From Chitinophaga sp. Ak27 (GTDB taxonomy: Bacteria > Bacteroidota > Bacteroidia > Chitinophagales > Chitinophagaceae): DNA of 64,000 nt. The stretch is from NCBI RefSeq assembly GCF_012726295.1, contig NZ_JABAOB010000001.1, positions 1,488,001 through 1,552,000 on the forward strand, in the 5' to 3' direction. Shown piece by piece: positions 9,585 through 17,494 of this stretch; within the stretch, counting starts at the first letter, position 1, and the number at the start of each line of letters is the position of its first letter. A program made the translations under genes and the position numbers. Below the pieces are notes generated by a model. The model did no database searches, was not told the origin of the DNA, and saw only the letters and a list, made by a program, of their open reading frames with translations.

Positions 9585-10451
9585 TTATAATGGTAGCCCT
9601 AGATCCTTTTCAATCTCAGATATTACGGTAACACCAACAGCGTCTTTGAATTTTCTTGCCCAAAACTTACCAGACTTCACCAAGCTGTCCAGATCATGCA
9701 TCGTTAATTCCTTAGGGAATTGCGGGCCACTTTCCCAATCGATATATCTTAAATTATTATTCATTACATTATGCTTAAATGGAGAGTTCAGAATAAGTGT
9801 TTGAAAGAACATTTCATCAGGGATGTAACAATACTTATAATACTCTTCATAAATTTTATTTGTCTTCAGAAATCGTAATATATATTTAGCGCATTCAAAT
9901 GTTATGCACCACCACTGCGAGCCCCCACAAGGAATAATCCCTTCAAAATAAGGTCTGACATGCCCGGTTTGCTGCTGGTCAATATATGTGGTAAAACTCC
10001 CTTCTCTTTTCAACTCATCAATATGCCAATAATAATTTATGCGGTCTAACCCACCATTCATACTCCATCTCGGATCAGGCAATGCAAAATGTTCAATATA
10101 TTCGACTCCATAATTTTCATGCAATCCGTCATATATATGGTCAGCGGATTTTAATGGGAAATCCTCACCACTTAGCAACACTAAATACCCTTTTTCGCTC
10201 TCTTTCACGGCCTTTCTTATAAGGGACAACGTTGCCTTGACCATATTATACCCTCCCCAGGCTATATCAAATCGCCTTCTTATCAACACCACCTTTCCTT
10301 GATATTTCTTCCGGAGTTCTTTTATCTCCCGGATATCTGCCTTCTTATCTACATGCAAAATGAATTGTGCATGCTCATGATTCAACGCCGTAATTAATTT
10401 ATCAAGTCGATTGAGCTGATGATGCGCAAGTATCAAATAGAAAATTTTCAT
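9585..10451 (-). CDS. GT14-like beta-1,6-N-acetylglucosaminyl/xylosyltransferase family protein
   Basis: A 288-residue protein of the core-2/I-branching family (GT14). Landmarks are the N-terminal YLILAHHQ, VLLSGEDFPL (91-100), GSQWW (177-181) and PDEMFFQT (211-218), all typical of this family, plus FWARKF near the end. GT14 members add GlcNAc to branched O-glycans, or xylose directly to serine in proteoglycan cores; bacterial members are mostly uncharacterised. It lacks the membrane anchor of eukaryotic homologues and should be cytoplasmic. It is first of three consecutive glycosyltransferase genes, 157 bp after a TlpA-like gene and downstream of a cysteine-rich leader peptide. Protein-acting relatives make peptide glycosylation a reasonable but unproven idea. 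Confidence 0.85.
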   Translation of the reverse strand: MKIFYLILAHHQLNRLDKLITALNHEHAQFILHVDKKADIREIKELRKKYQGKVVLIRRRFDIAWGGYNMVKATLSLIRKAVKESEKGYLVLLSGEDFPLKSADHIYDGLHENYGVEYIEHFALPDPRWSMNGGLDRINYYWHIDELKREGSFTTYIDQQQTGHVRPYFEGIIPCGGSQWWCITFECAKYILRFLKTNKIYEEYYKYCYIPDEMFFQTLILNSPFKHNVMNNNLRYIDWESGPQFPKELTMHDLDSLVKSGKFWARKFKDAVGVTVISEIEKDLGLPL

Positions 10452-10608
10452 ACATTTTCATCTAGCTTTCAATTTATGCCACCCCGCGTTTAGGCTACAG
10501 TTTTCGTCCGTATGATAAAAGCATTTCATCCTATGCAGGCAAATTCCCATGAAATAAATTTCGTCCCTATTAACTTCATTAAATCCGGTTACTCACTTCC
10601 ACCCGTCC

Positions 10609-11685
10609 CTAAAGCGCCTCCTTTAATTTATCAGCGATGGCACCCAGATTATCAGTCTTACGCCAGATCACGACCTTTCCATCCGGCGCAAACAGGAAAT
10701 AACGTGGGATAGCATTTATACGATAGCTATGCGCCACACCAGAAAGCTGTCCCTTTAGGTCGGACCCATGCAGCCATTCCATTCCAAGCGACTGAATTGC
10801 CTTTTTCCATTTCTCTGGATCTGTGTCGACGGAGATACTCAATACCTTCAGGCCCTTACCTTTATATTTCTCATAAACTTCTCTGAGTTCGGGGACATTT
10901 TCCCTGCATGGACCACACCAGCTCGCCCAAAAATCCATCAACAACCAGCTGCCTTTGAAATCATTGAACCTGATTTCATGGCCTAAGGTATCTCTAATCA
11001 CAAAATCCTTGACAAATCCAGGCTGGCCCACCACCTCGTATTTGTCGTCAAGCCAGGAAAACTGGCTCTCCAATAACTCACATTCATAATTATCCTTCTT
11101 TGCCTGCTGCGATAAGAAGCTGTAACAAGCTTTTGCAACTTTATCTTCCGCCTCTATGGAACCACTAGACAAATAAAGCCTTATAATAGCAGCGCTGAAT
11201 GGAGAATTATGGTGATCCTTTACCCATTGTACACCGTAATTTGTTGTGTGCTCACTGGCCTTATCCCCCACTTGCGCAAAAGCACGGTAAATCGAATCCG
11301 CTCCCTTGTAATATCGGTTTTGCTCTTCAGCATTGCTATCCCCTGAGATTGTAAATTTGTTTAACTCCTTACTCACTGTTACATGGATCTTTGAGCCGCC
11401 TTTCAGGAATAGTGGAAGACTGTAATCACGGGACAGAGATGGACAGCCGACGAAATAAACAGCCCATCCCTTCTCTGGCTTAATAGTGAATTTGAACTTG
11501 TTCCCGGTAGTCCGGCAAGAATCCATTTTAGACGGGTCTCTGTCAGACCAGATACAGATCTTTGAATTTTCTTTCGCCCCTTCGAAGCTACCGGAAATCT
11601 CCGCAGTTTGCTGCGCAAAAACCGTATTAGCCACCATTATAAAAACGATTACTGGAAGCAATAATGGAAGTGTTATTATTCTCAT
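10609..11685 (-). CDS. TlpA-family thiol-disulfide oxidoreductase with DUF4369-like N-terminus
   Basis: A 358-residue exported thioredoxin. It has a signal peptide (about 1-24, ending FAQ), an N-terminal beta-rich DUF4369-like domain (about 28-115), a helical spacer, and a C-terminal AhpC/TSA-thioredoxin domain with WASWCGPC (C257/C260) and the cis-proline region NAIPRYFLF. Such proteins usually reduce or isomerise disulfides in the periplasm. The gene lies 85 bp downstream of the eight-cysteine precursor peptide and is probably cotranscribed with it, so proofreading of the peptide's disulfides is a natural role. Two extra cysteines (C44, C57) lie in the DUF4369 part. The family is common in Bacteroidota, so the link rests on location. 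Confidence 0.88.
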   Translation of the reverse strand: MRIITLPLLLPVIVFIMVANTVFAQQTAEISGSFEGAKENSKICIWSDRDPSKMDSCRTTGNKFKFTIKPEKGWAVYFVGCPSLSRDYSLPLFLKGGSKIHVTVSKELNKFTISGDSNAEEQNRYYKGADSIYRAFAQVGDKASEHTTNYGVQWVKDHHNSPFSAAIIRLYLSSGSIEAEDKVAKACYSFLSQQAKKDNYECELLESQFSWLDDKYEVVGQPGFVKDFVIRDTLGHEIRFNDFKGSWLLMDFWASWCGPCRENVPELREVYEKYKGKGLKVLSISVDTDPEKWKKAIQSLGMEWLHGSDLKGQLSGVAHSYRINAIPRYFLFAPDGKVVIWRKTDNLGAIADKLKEAL

Positions 11686-11770
11686 GGATATCGGTTATTT
11701 AATATCTTGTAATTAGCGATAAAGACTGGCATGTTCCTTTACGGAACAGCCAGCCCTGAGGCAAATCATT

Positions 11771-12070
11771 TTAAGACCCCATAGCAACGTTACACCACGT
11801 GCTGGGAGGATTGGATGGTTTGCTAACGCAAGCCTGCCCCTTTCCACAATCTGCATTGGTAGTGCAGGAAGTCCCAATAGCTACGGCGAAACATGTTCCA
11901 TCGGTTAGTCCTGGTGCAAAGACACATTTCTCGTTCAAAGCACAATCGGCGGTTTTTTTGCAGGTTGTTCCACTCCCTCCTCCATCTCCTCCAAATACAT
12001 GTTTCAACTGCTCTCTGGTTAGTAATTCAGTGGCGCCCAATTCAATTGCCTGAAGCTTCAACTTTTTCAT
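11771..12070 (-). CDS. Double-glycine leader precursor peptide with duplicated four-cysteine core
   Basis: A 99-residue precursor. Residues 1-28 form a leader of the Bacteroidota natural-product type: lysine-rich start, hydrophobic/acidic middle and the end LKHVFGG, giving a C39 cleavage site after G28. The core (29-99) opens with a glycine-rich stretch and has eight cysteines in two modules: C37, C43, C49, C60 (CX5CX5CX10C) and C69, C75, C81, C93 (CX5CX5CX11C). Both modules share an AD immediately before their second cysteine, and the pattern recalls Dickkopf-N-like cysteine-rich motifs. The spacers are rich in Ser/Thr/Pro. The eight cysteines fit four disulfides and the nearby VKOR-DsbA and TlpA proteins. 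It heads a minus-strand set with three glycosyltransferases. No radical-SAM or lanthipeptide enzyme is nearby. Activity is unknown. Confidence 0.88.
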   Translation of the reverse strand: MKKLKLQAIELGATELLTREQLKHVFGGDGGGSGTTCKKTADCALNEKCVFAPGLTDGTCFAVAIGTSCTTNADCGKGQACVSKPSNPPSTWCNVAMGS

Positions 12071-13221
12071 TGTCTAAATGTTTAAATGGTTAATAAAAAA
12101 TAGTAGTGCTTGAAGTATTTATCATCATTCCGGCCGAAAGAAAATGACTTTTATCGTAACACAAGCCTTCTGGCAATAAAATGTTCCAGTGACTGCAACT
12201 GCCTATACATTCAGACCATTTCTGTATATACTGAGATATTTTTTTTATCTCCGATTGGGATAAATTCACCTGGGAGATATTTACTAGTCGTGGTGATATA
12301 GGCGTTCTCTATTAGCATAGTTATTTAGGGGTTTACTTTTTTATTCTGGTGATTATTCCCAATACGCACTTGAGATGTAACATGAAATGCCGACTCTCTC
12401 TATCATGATTAGTTGAAATGCCATGCGGGCTTACCATTCGACAATCCATATTGCATTATCTGACTAGAGTCTATTTAGCCATTTTTCTTCAAATGCGAAG
12501 CGGCTATTTTCTTAAAGCATTCGGAAAATTGAGTAACTACTATCCGATCGATCAGGTACAATACAGTATAACCTTCAGGTGGTTTGAGACATTCCTTCCT
12601 GGACAGCATTACTGATCCATATCAACAATAATAAACCAATAAGCCCACATCAGAAGAAGATTTGATTTTGAAATAGCTTGCACTACATAGTCAGCAACCT
12701 TAGCTTGTCAGCTAGAGCTAACCGGTGGAATTTGTTGAAATTCTCACTTTAATTCTTCTGCTGAGATACGGCAAATTAAGTTGAAATAAGTTACTGTTTA
12801 CGATGCAGTTAGAGACCAGACGGGGAACCAACAAAAGCTTCGATGTCTATATTTCAAAAATAAAAAACACGCCTTCATAGAACCTTTTTAATCTACGGGT
12901 TTATACAAAAATTTAAGTTTTCAAGTTACGAAGCTGTCAATTAACAAACACGGCAAACACAATCACTCCGACAGTAACGAAGATCTAGAAACACAGAATA
13001 GCACACAAACGCTATTTTGATATTAATCGATGCTATTTTGACACACCCAGGCATAAATAATGGAGCTGCTAGTCTACAATTATTTTTTCCATGCAGGAAG
13101 AGACAGCAATAGGAATAGTTGTACAACAATGATTTTCATAATAGGGGCTTAATGCTACATTCTGAGCAAAGATGTACAGGGAAACCTAAACCAATCTATC
13201 GGCCTAAATGAAATAGTCACG
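12071..13221. other. About 1.15 kb without a supported gene
   Basis: The stretch separates the precursor-peptide gene from the IS481-like element. The first ~200 bp should hold the promoter for the minus-strand peptide operon. The short open frames here (62-66 codons) give low-complexity or unlikely proteins. No further GG-leader peptide, tRNA or repeat array was recognised. Confidence 0.5.
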
Positions 13222-13244
13222 ACTTAATCTGACAGTAAGGGATT
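13222..13244 (+). repeat. Left terminal inverted repeat of the IS481-like element
   Basis: It matches the reverse complement of 14356-14379 with one substitution in the first half and one inserted base near the inner end. Confidence 0.7.
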
Positions 13245-13292
13245 AACTTTAAGTTACCACACTTATTATTTAATCCCCTTTAAACTGTCAGA
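13228..13292 (+). promoter_or_regulatory. Hairpin from IS left end reaching the transposase start codon
   Basis: TCTGACAGT (from 13228) is repeated in inverse orientation as ACTGTCAGA at 13284-13292, one base before the ATG at 13294. Inside it, GGGATTAA (13239-13246) pairs with TTAATCCC (13270-13277). A transcript entering from outside would fold over the initiation region and could block transposase translation, a known strategy of IS elements; here it is inferred from the sequence. Confidence 0.5.
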
Positions 13293-13293
13293 A

Positions 13294-14346
13294 ATGAAAA
13301 GTAATGACAAGTTAATCAAAACCAAATTAGGATTGCTCAAGTTAGCCGAAAATTTGGGTAATGTGTCCCAGGCTTGCAAAGTAATGGGATACAGCCGGGA
13401 TAGCTTTTATAGGATAAAGGAATTGTACGACACCGGTGGAGAAACTGCACTTCAGGAGATTAGTCGCTCCAAACCAATTCTTAAAAATCGTGTTGAGCAA
13501 TCAGTAGAAGATGCCGTTGTTAAGCTCGCTTTTGAGTATCCTGCCTTCGGCCAGCAACGAGTGAGCAATGAACTTAGAAAACGTGGTGTTTTTATTTCAG
13601 CGGGAGGTGTTCGAAGTGTATGGCAAAGACATGATTTAGAAATATTTGAGAAAAGATTGCACTCACTGGAAGTTAAAGTTGCTCAGGATGGAATTATACT
13701 TACGGAAGCCCAACTCATGGCTATAGACCGTAAAAAGGAGAAAAGAGAGGCCTTTGGCGAAATTGAAACGGAGCATCCTGGATATCTTGGAGCCCAGGAC
13801 ACTTATTATGTTGGTAATATTAAAGGTGTTGGAAGAATTTATCAGCAAACCTTTATTGATACTTATTCCCGGATTGCTTTCGCAAAAGTTTATGATAGGA
13901 AAAATGCCATCACAGCAGCGGATATCCTTAATGACCGCGTCCTTCCATTTTTTGAAGAGCAACAGGTACCAATGTTACGGATTTTAACTGATCGAGGATC
14001 TGAATACAAAGGTAAATATGAGCATCATGAATATGAGCTGTATTTGACTATTGAGGGCATAGAACACTCTAAAACGCAAGTCCGAAGTCCTCAGTCCAAC
14101 GGTATTTGTGAAAGGCTTAATAGGACCATAAAAGAAGAATTCTATGTTGTAGCCTTCCGTAAAAGGCTTTATACTACCCTGGAAGAATTGCAATCGGACT
14201 TAGACGAATGGCTCGAATATTATAACAACAAAAGACCGCACAGTGGTAAATATTGCTATGGTAAAACTCCGATGGAGACATTCCTGGTGACTAAGCACCT
14301 GGCTGAAGAAAAACAAATAAATGGGTTATCTTTAGCTACTACTTAA
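13294..14346 (+). CDS. IS481-family transposase
   Basis: A 350-residue DDE transposase. The N-terminal ~60 residues are a helix-turn-helix domain (NVSQACKVMGYSRDSFYRI); a second HTH-like segment follows at about 65-120. The integrase core (about 160-320) shows the DDE residues in TFIDTYSR, ILTDRGSEY and the E of PQSNGICERLNRTIKEEF, and ends with WLEYYNNKRPHSG. This is full length for IS481/IS3-like enzymes and has no frame disruption, so it may still be active. It is encoded within inverted repeats at 13222-13244 and 14356-14379. Confidence 0.92.
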   Translation: MKSNDKLIKTKLGLLKLAENLGNVSQACKVMGYSRDSFYRIKELYDTGGETALQEISRSKPILKNRVEQSVEDAVVKLAFEYPAFGQQRVSNELRKRGVFISAGGVRSVWQRHDLEIFEKRLHSLEVKVAQDGIILTEAQLMAIDRKKEKREAFGEIETEHPGYLGAQDTYYVGNIKGVGRIYQQTFIDTYSRIAFAKVYDRKNAITAADILNDRVLPFFEEQQVPMLRILTDRGSEYKGKYEHHEYELYLTIEGIEHSKTQVRSPQSNGICERLNRTIKEEFYVVAFRKRLYTTLEELQSDLDEWLEYYNNKRPHSGKYCYGKTPMETFLVTKHLAEEKQINGLSLATT

Positions 14347-14355
14347 CCAGACAAA

Positions 14356-14379
14356 AATCCTTGTACTGTCAGATCAAGT
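14356..14379 (-). repeat. Right terminal inverted repeat of the IS481-like element
   Basis: Reverse complement of the left repeat at 13222-13244, apart from a few mismatches. It begins 10 bases after the transposase stop codon. Confidence 0.7.
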
Positions 14380-15245
14380 AGTAGCTATTACAATTAAGTC
14401 TCATATCATTTTTGTACAGGCAGCTTGACCAAGCCGTTTATTACCAGGGCTTACCATCTGAAACAGCTCTCAATCATCACTCCCCGGGATTTCCAGCAAT
14501 CCGACATCTTAATTTCAAGAGAATATTATAGGGTAAAAAGCCTTATATTTGGAGTGATATAGGGTAAAAGTGTAACAAACTGGAAAATGATGATTCTTGA
14601 CACACTTTTGACCCGCACCATTCGTAAAATATTGACTATCAAACTTATACGCGTCCATGTTCTGGGCACACAATAGGGTTGTAAGTCTTTGATTTACAAC
14701 CCTTTTTTATTTCTACGAGTGTCAAAAAATCACGCTTTTTAGCGCTTCTTCCCACTATCTCTGACACTCAAAAGACACCCGCAATGACACTCAGTTTTGC
14801 AAGCATCTTATCTGCATTTCGCAGATACAATGGGAGAAAGTTTACACTTAGGCACATAAAAACCATTATTCCCATGACGTGATTTTCGCGAAAGATTGTT
14901 TTTGAATGAGTTTAGTTCTGCAATATTTTTCATTTCATGTGTCATAGCTCTGTTTGTTTTTTAAACCATTCAAGGCATAAATTAAATACCGTTTGGGTTT
15001 AGTCATTGAGATTGGTTTGTTAGCTTTTACCCAATCAAATACAATATCGCTTACTCAATTTATCCAAAATCTCTACTCTCCATCCAAAAGTAAGAGAGCC
15101 TCTATGTTTTTAGAGTTGACGTTTTTTTAATTCGAAGAATTTTTCTTACTTTCAATATTATAGTAATATACACTAACCATCAATTACTTAATGGGACGAT
15201 TTGTCCCTGTTTTTGTTTTATTCACCCCAGAAAAGCTTTACAATT
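14380..15245. other. About 0.87 kb non-coding stretch with repeats, possible element boundary
   Basis: No gene is supported. It contains a 12-bp direct repeat (TATAGGGTAAAA at 14527-14538 and 14558-14569), a strong hairpin with a T-run (14676-14708), and inverted/direct copies of GAGTGTCA / TGACACTC at 14717-14724, 14762-14769 and 14785-14792. These resemble sequences near integrase genes or attachment sites of Bacteroidota elements, but no integrase is present. From about 14900 the DNA becomes very AT-rich. Confidence 0.4.
14676..14708 (+). terminator. Rho-independent-type terminator without an obvious upstream gene
   Basis: A perfect 9-bp stem GGGTTGTAA / TTACAACCC (14676-14684 and 14694-14702) with a 9-base loop is followed by six T residues. 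The nearest upstream plus-strand gene is the transposase, which ends 330 bp earlier, so the hairpin may be the relic of a lost gene or small RNA. Confidence 0.6.
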
Positions 15246-16079
15246 ATGTCAATTCCAAATTATGTTAAAGAAAATGTTACGATCTATTTTCCTGCCATTA
15301 TGGAATTAATTGGCACAAATAATTTTAATTGGAACGAAGTTGAAGAGATTTATAACAGTGAAAATATTAAGCGAATAAAAAAATTAGAAGCACAAGGAAC
15401 AGATACTTTACGTGTAGAGGCGAATATCTATGATATTATAGTTGAAGTTAAGAAATTCAATAGGCAAGCCATTCGATTGTTAGACTTCTTTAATAAATCA
15501 CTCTTCCATTTAAACGCGCAGTTGAACGAAAATGAGAAGAAACTCATAATATCTAACATCTGGAATGTGCTTACAGCGTTAGATAAAAGATACTTGGATT
15601 TCTTTTCAGAGTTGGCAGTTCTCAATAACACTATATTGGCAGGAGAATTTAGACTGGATAATATAGAATATGAACTGCCCAATGGTAAAACTATTGATTT
15701 TCGTTTTAAATCCATAAAAGATGGAAAATTCATATTAGTGGAGGTCTTTAATATCCATCTCAATAGCGAAAAAGTTGACTCGGATGACACTTTAGTAAAG
15801 AAGTTTTTAGATGGTAGATTAATTCCAAAGATTAACAACAAAAAAGAAGGTCTTACGGAAGATATACACTTTGACTTAATGCCGGTATTATGGGGGGCGG
15901 CAAATGACTTAAAGGTTTATAGCGATTATTTCAAGGTCAATGATATGCACATTGAAAACGTGAATGAACCCTTTTCATACTCATCCTTTATTGACCCAAA
16001 CAACGACAATATTTTCTATTCTCGCTTTAGAAGAATAAGTAATTTATTTGATGACCACGCCAATGATCTGGTATTTTAA
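15246..16079 (+). CDS. Uncharacterised protein, first gene of an AT-rich three-gene cassette
   Basis: A 277-residue soluble protein I do not recognise. I take the ATG at 15246 (MSIPNYVKEN) because the upstream in-frame codons from 15201 look non-protein-like; the longer form would have 292 residues. It is rich in Asn, Lys, Asp and Ile. The segment about 150-175 (NGKTIDFRF, then FILVEVFN) recalls the beta-hairpin of PD-(D/E)XK nucleases, but the conserved lysine is absent, so this is only a hint. No signal peptide or membrane segment is seen. It is followed after 19 bp by a small gene and then a third gene; base composition differs strongly from the surrounding core genes, which suggests acquisition. 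Confidence 0.6.
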   Translation: MSIPNYVKENVTIYFPAIMELIGTNNFNWNEVEEIYNSENIKRIKKLEAQGTDTLRVEANIYDIIVEVKKFNRQAIRLLDFFNKSLFHLNAQLNENEKKLIISNIWNVLTALDKRYLDFFSELAVLNNTILAGEFRLDNIEYELPNGKTIDFRFKSIKDGKFILVEVFNIHLNSEKVDSDDTLVKKFLDGRLIPKINNKKEGLTEDIHFDLMPVLWGAANDLKVYSDYFKVNDMHIENVNEPFSYSSFIDPNNDNIFYSRFRRISNLFDDHANDLVF

Positions 16080-16098
16080 GTATTAAAAAACAATAAAT

Positions 16099-16359
16099 AT
16101 GGAATTGAAGTTTTTTATAAACAATCGATTTGAAGAACATTTCAAAGGAGAACGTGAAGTAGACATGCGATCGTTTGAAGCCTTACATCCACACGCTCAA
16201 AAATGGGTGAAAGTACTAAAAGAAAATCTGCACAAATTGGACCTGTTGGATGGTGTGTTTAACTTGGTCTACAATATAGAAGACCATTCTGTACCCCCCC
16301 GAAACTTTGACCAAGCAGATACTATATTTTTATTGAATGCAGAAGTCAATAGGACTTAA
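16099..16359 (+). CDS. Small uncharacterised protein of the AT-rich cassette
   Basis: An 86-residue protein of unknown function, mostly charged and probably alpha-helical, without signal peptide or membrane segment. It starts 19 bp after the first cassette gene and ends about 50 bp before the third (or overlaps it by 23 bp if the third starts at 16337). The tight packing supports a real cotranscribed gene. Its size would suit an accessory or partner protein, but no family was recognised. Confidence 0.5.
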   Translation: MELKFFINNRFEEHFKGEREVDMRSFEALHPHAQKWVKVLKENLHKLDLLDGVFNLVYNIEDHSVPPRNFDQADTIFLLNAEVNRT

Positions 16360-16411
16360 TGGAAGACTGATTGGGCCTATATCCTTATTAATACCACTAA
16401 CTGACATAAAA

Positions 16412-17368
16412 ATGATAAAGAAAGAGAGATATGTAATCAGTTCTACTCATGTAGACAGCCAAGGCGTAAGAATGGCAAAATCAGCCCTTGAAAGTGCTTT
16501 GCCGCAACTAAATGGAAAAAGGAAAGTAAGGTTGGGTTTGGAGCATATCAGAACCTTCCCGCCTTTCGGAGTTATGATGAACGGCGAAATTTTTCAAGGA
16601 GAAGACGAACATTTTTATTTAGCTGCTGAGAGTGTGTATTTTGATAAACAGGAACTTTTCAAGTTAGAAGACGGAACTAAACTCATAAAAGAATACTTCA
16701 GTGAAGGTATCCATCCCTTTGTGGAATGTGAAGAAGATGAAGTAGATAAATTAGAAATTTCGACAGACCCCGCAAACTTTGAAGGCGATCAAGATATTTC
16801 AGAGGTAAATAGAATTGTAGCTGAACAATCCGGTCTTGAATTTACGCAGTCAAAGTTTGGGCGAAAATCGGCGTTGTCAGACCCTGAAACAATAGTCACC
16901 ATAACGAAATCATTAGCGATAATCTTAGGAATTATTAAATCAAAACTACCTGAAAAAATAAGCGAAGCTATTGGAGATGACTTAGCCAAATTCTATAAAT
17001 TGATTTCAACCTTGGCTATTGAAACAATCAAAAGAGTGAAACCCGCCAATAGACCAAAGAACTTCGTTATCGAATATCCGAATGCTGAATGTATCATTGA
17101 GCTTGTGATAACAACGCATAAAGCAGATAGGGTATTAAATTCACTCACCATAGAAAAGTTGGCAATTATCACAAGCAAAACAGAGCAACTTAAAAATCTC
17201 AATCCGGAGAAAATTCAGTTTATCTACAACGACGATGACAATTGGGAATTCAATTATTTACTTTCAAGTGATGGTTCTGCTATTGGAACCATCAAGGCAT
17301 TCAATAAACGAAATATGCTTTACAACCAAATATTGAAAGCTCAAAATGAACGAGAAGAAAAGCAATAG
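16412..17368 (+). CDS. Uncharacterised protein, third gene of the AT-rich cassette
   Basis: A 318-residue protein (343 if the ATG at 16337 is used). I prefer 16412 (MIKKERYVIS) because the extra N-terminus overlaps the previous gene and is not protein-like. Residues about 1-90 form a mixed domain with a conserved-looking LEHIRTFPPFGVMMNGEI; an acidic linker follows (ECEEDEVDK, about 105-150); about 165-200 is a hydrophobic helical segment (TITKSLAIILGIIKSKL) too polar for a certain membrane helix; the C-terminal part is alpha/beta with NDDDNWEFNYLLSSDG. Function unknown. Its place between two insertion sequences with two other orphan genes fits a transferred cassette, perhaps with a defence or conflict role, which is speculation. 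Confidence 0.55.
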   Translation: MIKKERYVISSTHVDSQGVRMAKSALESALPQLNGKRKVRLGLEHIRTFPPFGVMMNGEIFQGEDEHFYLAAESVYFDKQELFKLEDGTKLIKEYFSEGIHPFVECEEDEVDKLEISTDPANFEGDQDISEVNRIVAEQSGLEFTQSKFGRKSALSDPETIVTITKSLAIILGIIKSKLPEKISEAIGDDLAKFYKLISTLAIETIKRVKPANRPKNFVIEYPNAECIIELVITTHKADRVLNSLTIEKLAIITSKTEQLKNLNPEKIQFIYNDDDNWEFNYLLSSDGSAIGTIKAFNKRNMLYNQILKAQNEREEKQ

Positions 17369-17441
17369 GGGACATAGATTGCTGCAGCTGCTGAGTGGCA
17401 ATGCTTCATTTCGACACTATCTCATAAACTGTGTAAATTCT

Positions 17442-17470
17442 AAAAATCGGGGTGTTTCACCTCGATTTTT
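17442..17470 (+). terminator. Hairpin at the left end of the IS256-like element
   Basis: A 13-bp stem (17442-17454 with 17458-17470, one G-T pair) and a 3-base loop lies 24 bp before the transposase start. It overlaps the terminal repeat and probably stops transcription entering from outside. Confidence 0.55.
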
Positions 17471-17494
17471 CAATTTTAAAGCATATACAGTTTT

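Larger units (their letters stand above)
13222..14379 (+). mobile_element. IS481-like insertion sequence, apparently intact
   Basis: A single-transposase element of about 1.16 kb with imperfect terminal inverted repeats: left 13222-13244 and right 14356-14379, sharing a 10-bp TCTGACAGTA core plus flanking matches. No convincing target-site duplication was seen at the flanks, so the exact ends may be a few bases off or the copy may have rearranged. It lies between the peptide locus and the AT-rich cassette. Confidence 0.75.

Noticed and set aside
12941-13129. 62-codon minus-strand frame with nine cysteines, at first sight another cysteine-rich peptide
   Set aside because: No GG leader or signal peptide; cysteines are irregular and the AT-rich DNA makes chance TGT/TGC codons likely.
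14580-14710. Possible tRNA or tmRNA 3' end near the orphan terminator
   Set aside because: No cloverleaf or T-arm could be drawn upstream; only the hairpin with T-run is supported.
15193-15207. GGGAC / GTCCC inverted repeat followed by T-rich DNA before the AT-rich cassette
   Set aside because: Only a 5-bp stem, and it lies just before a start codon; too weak to call a terminator or operator.
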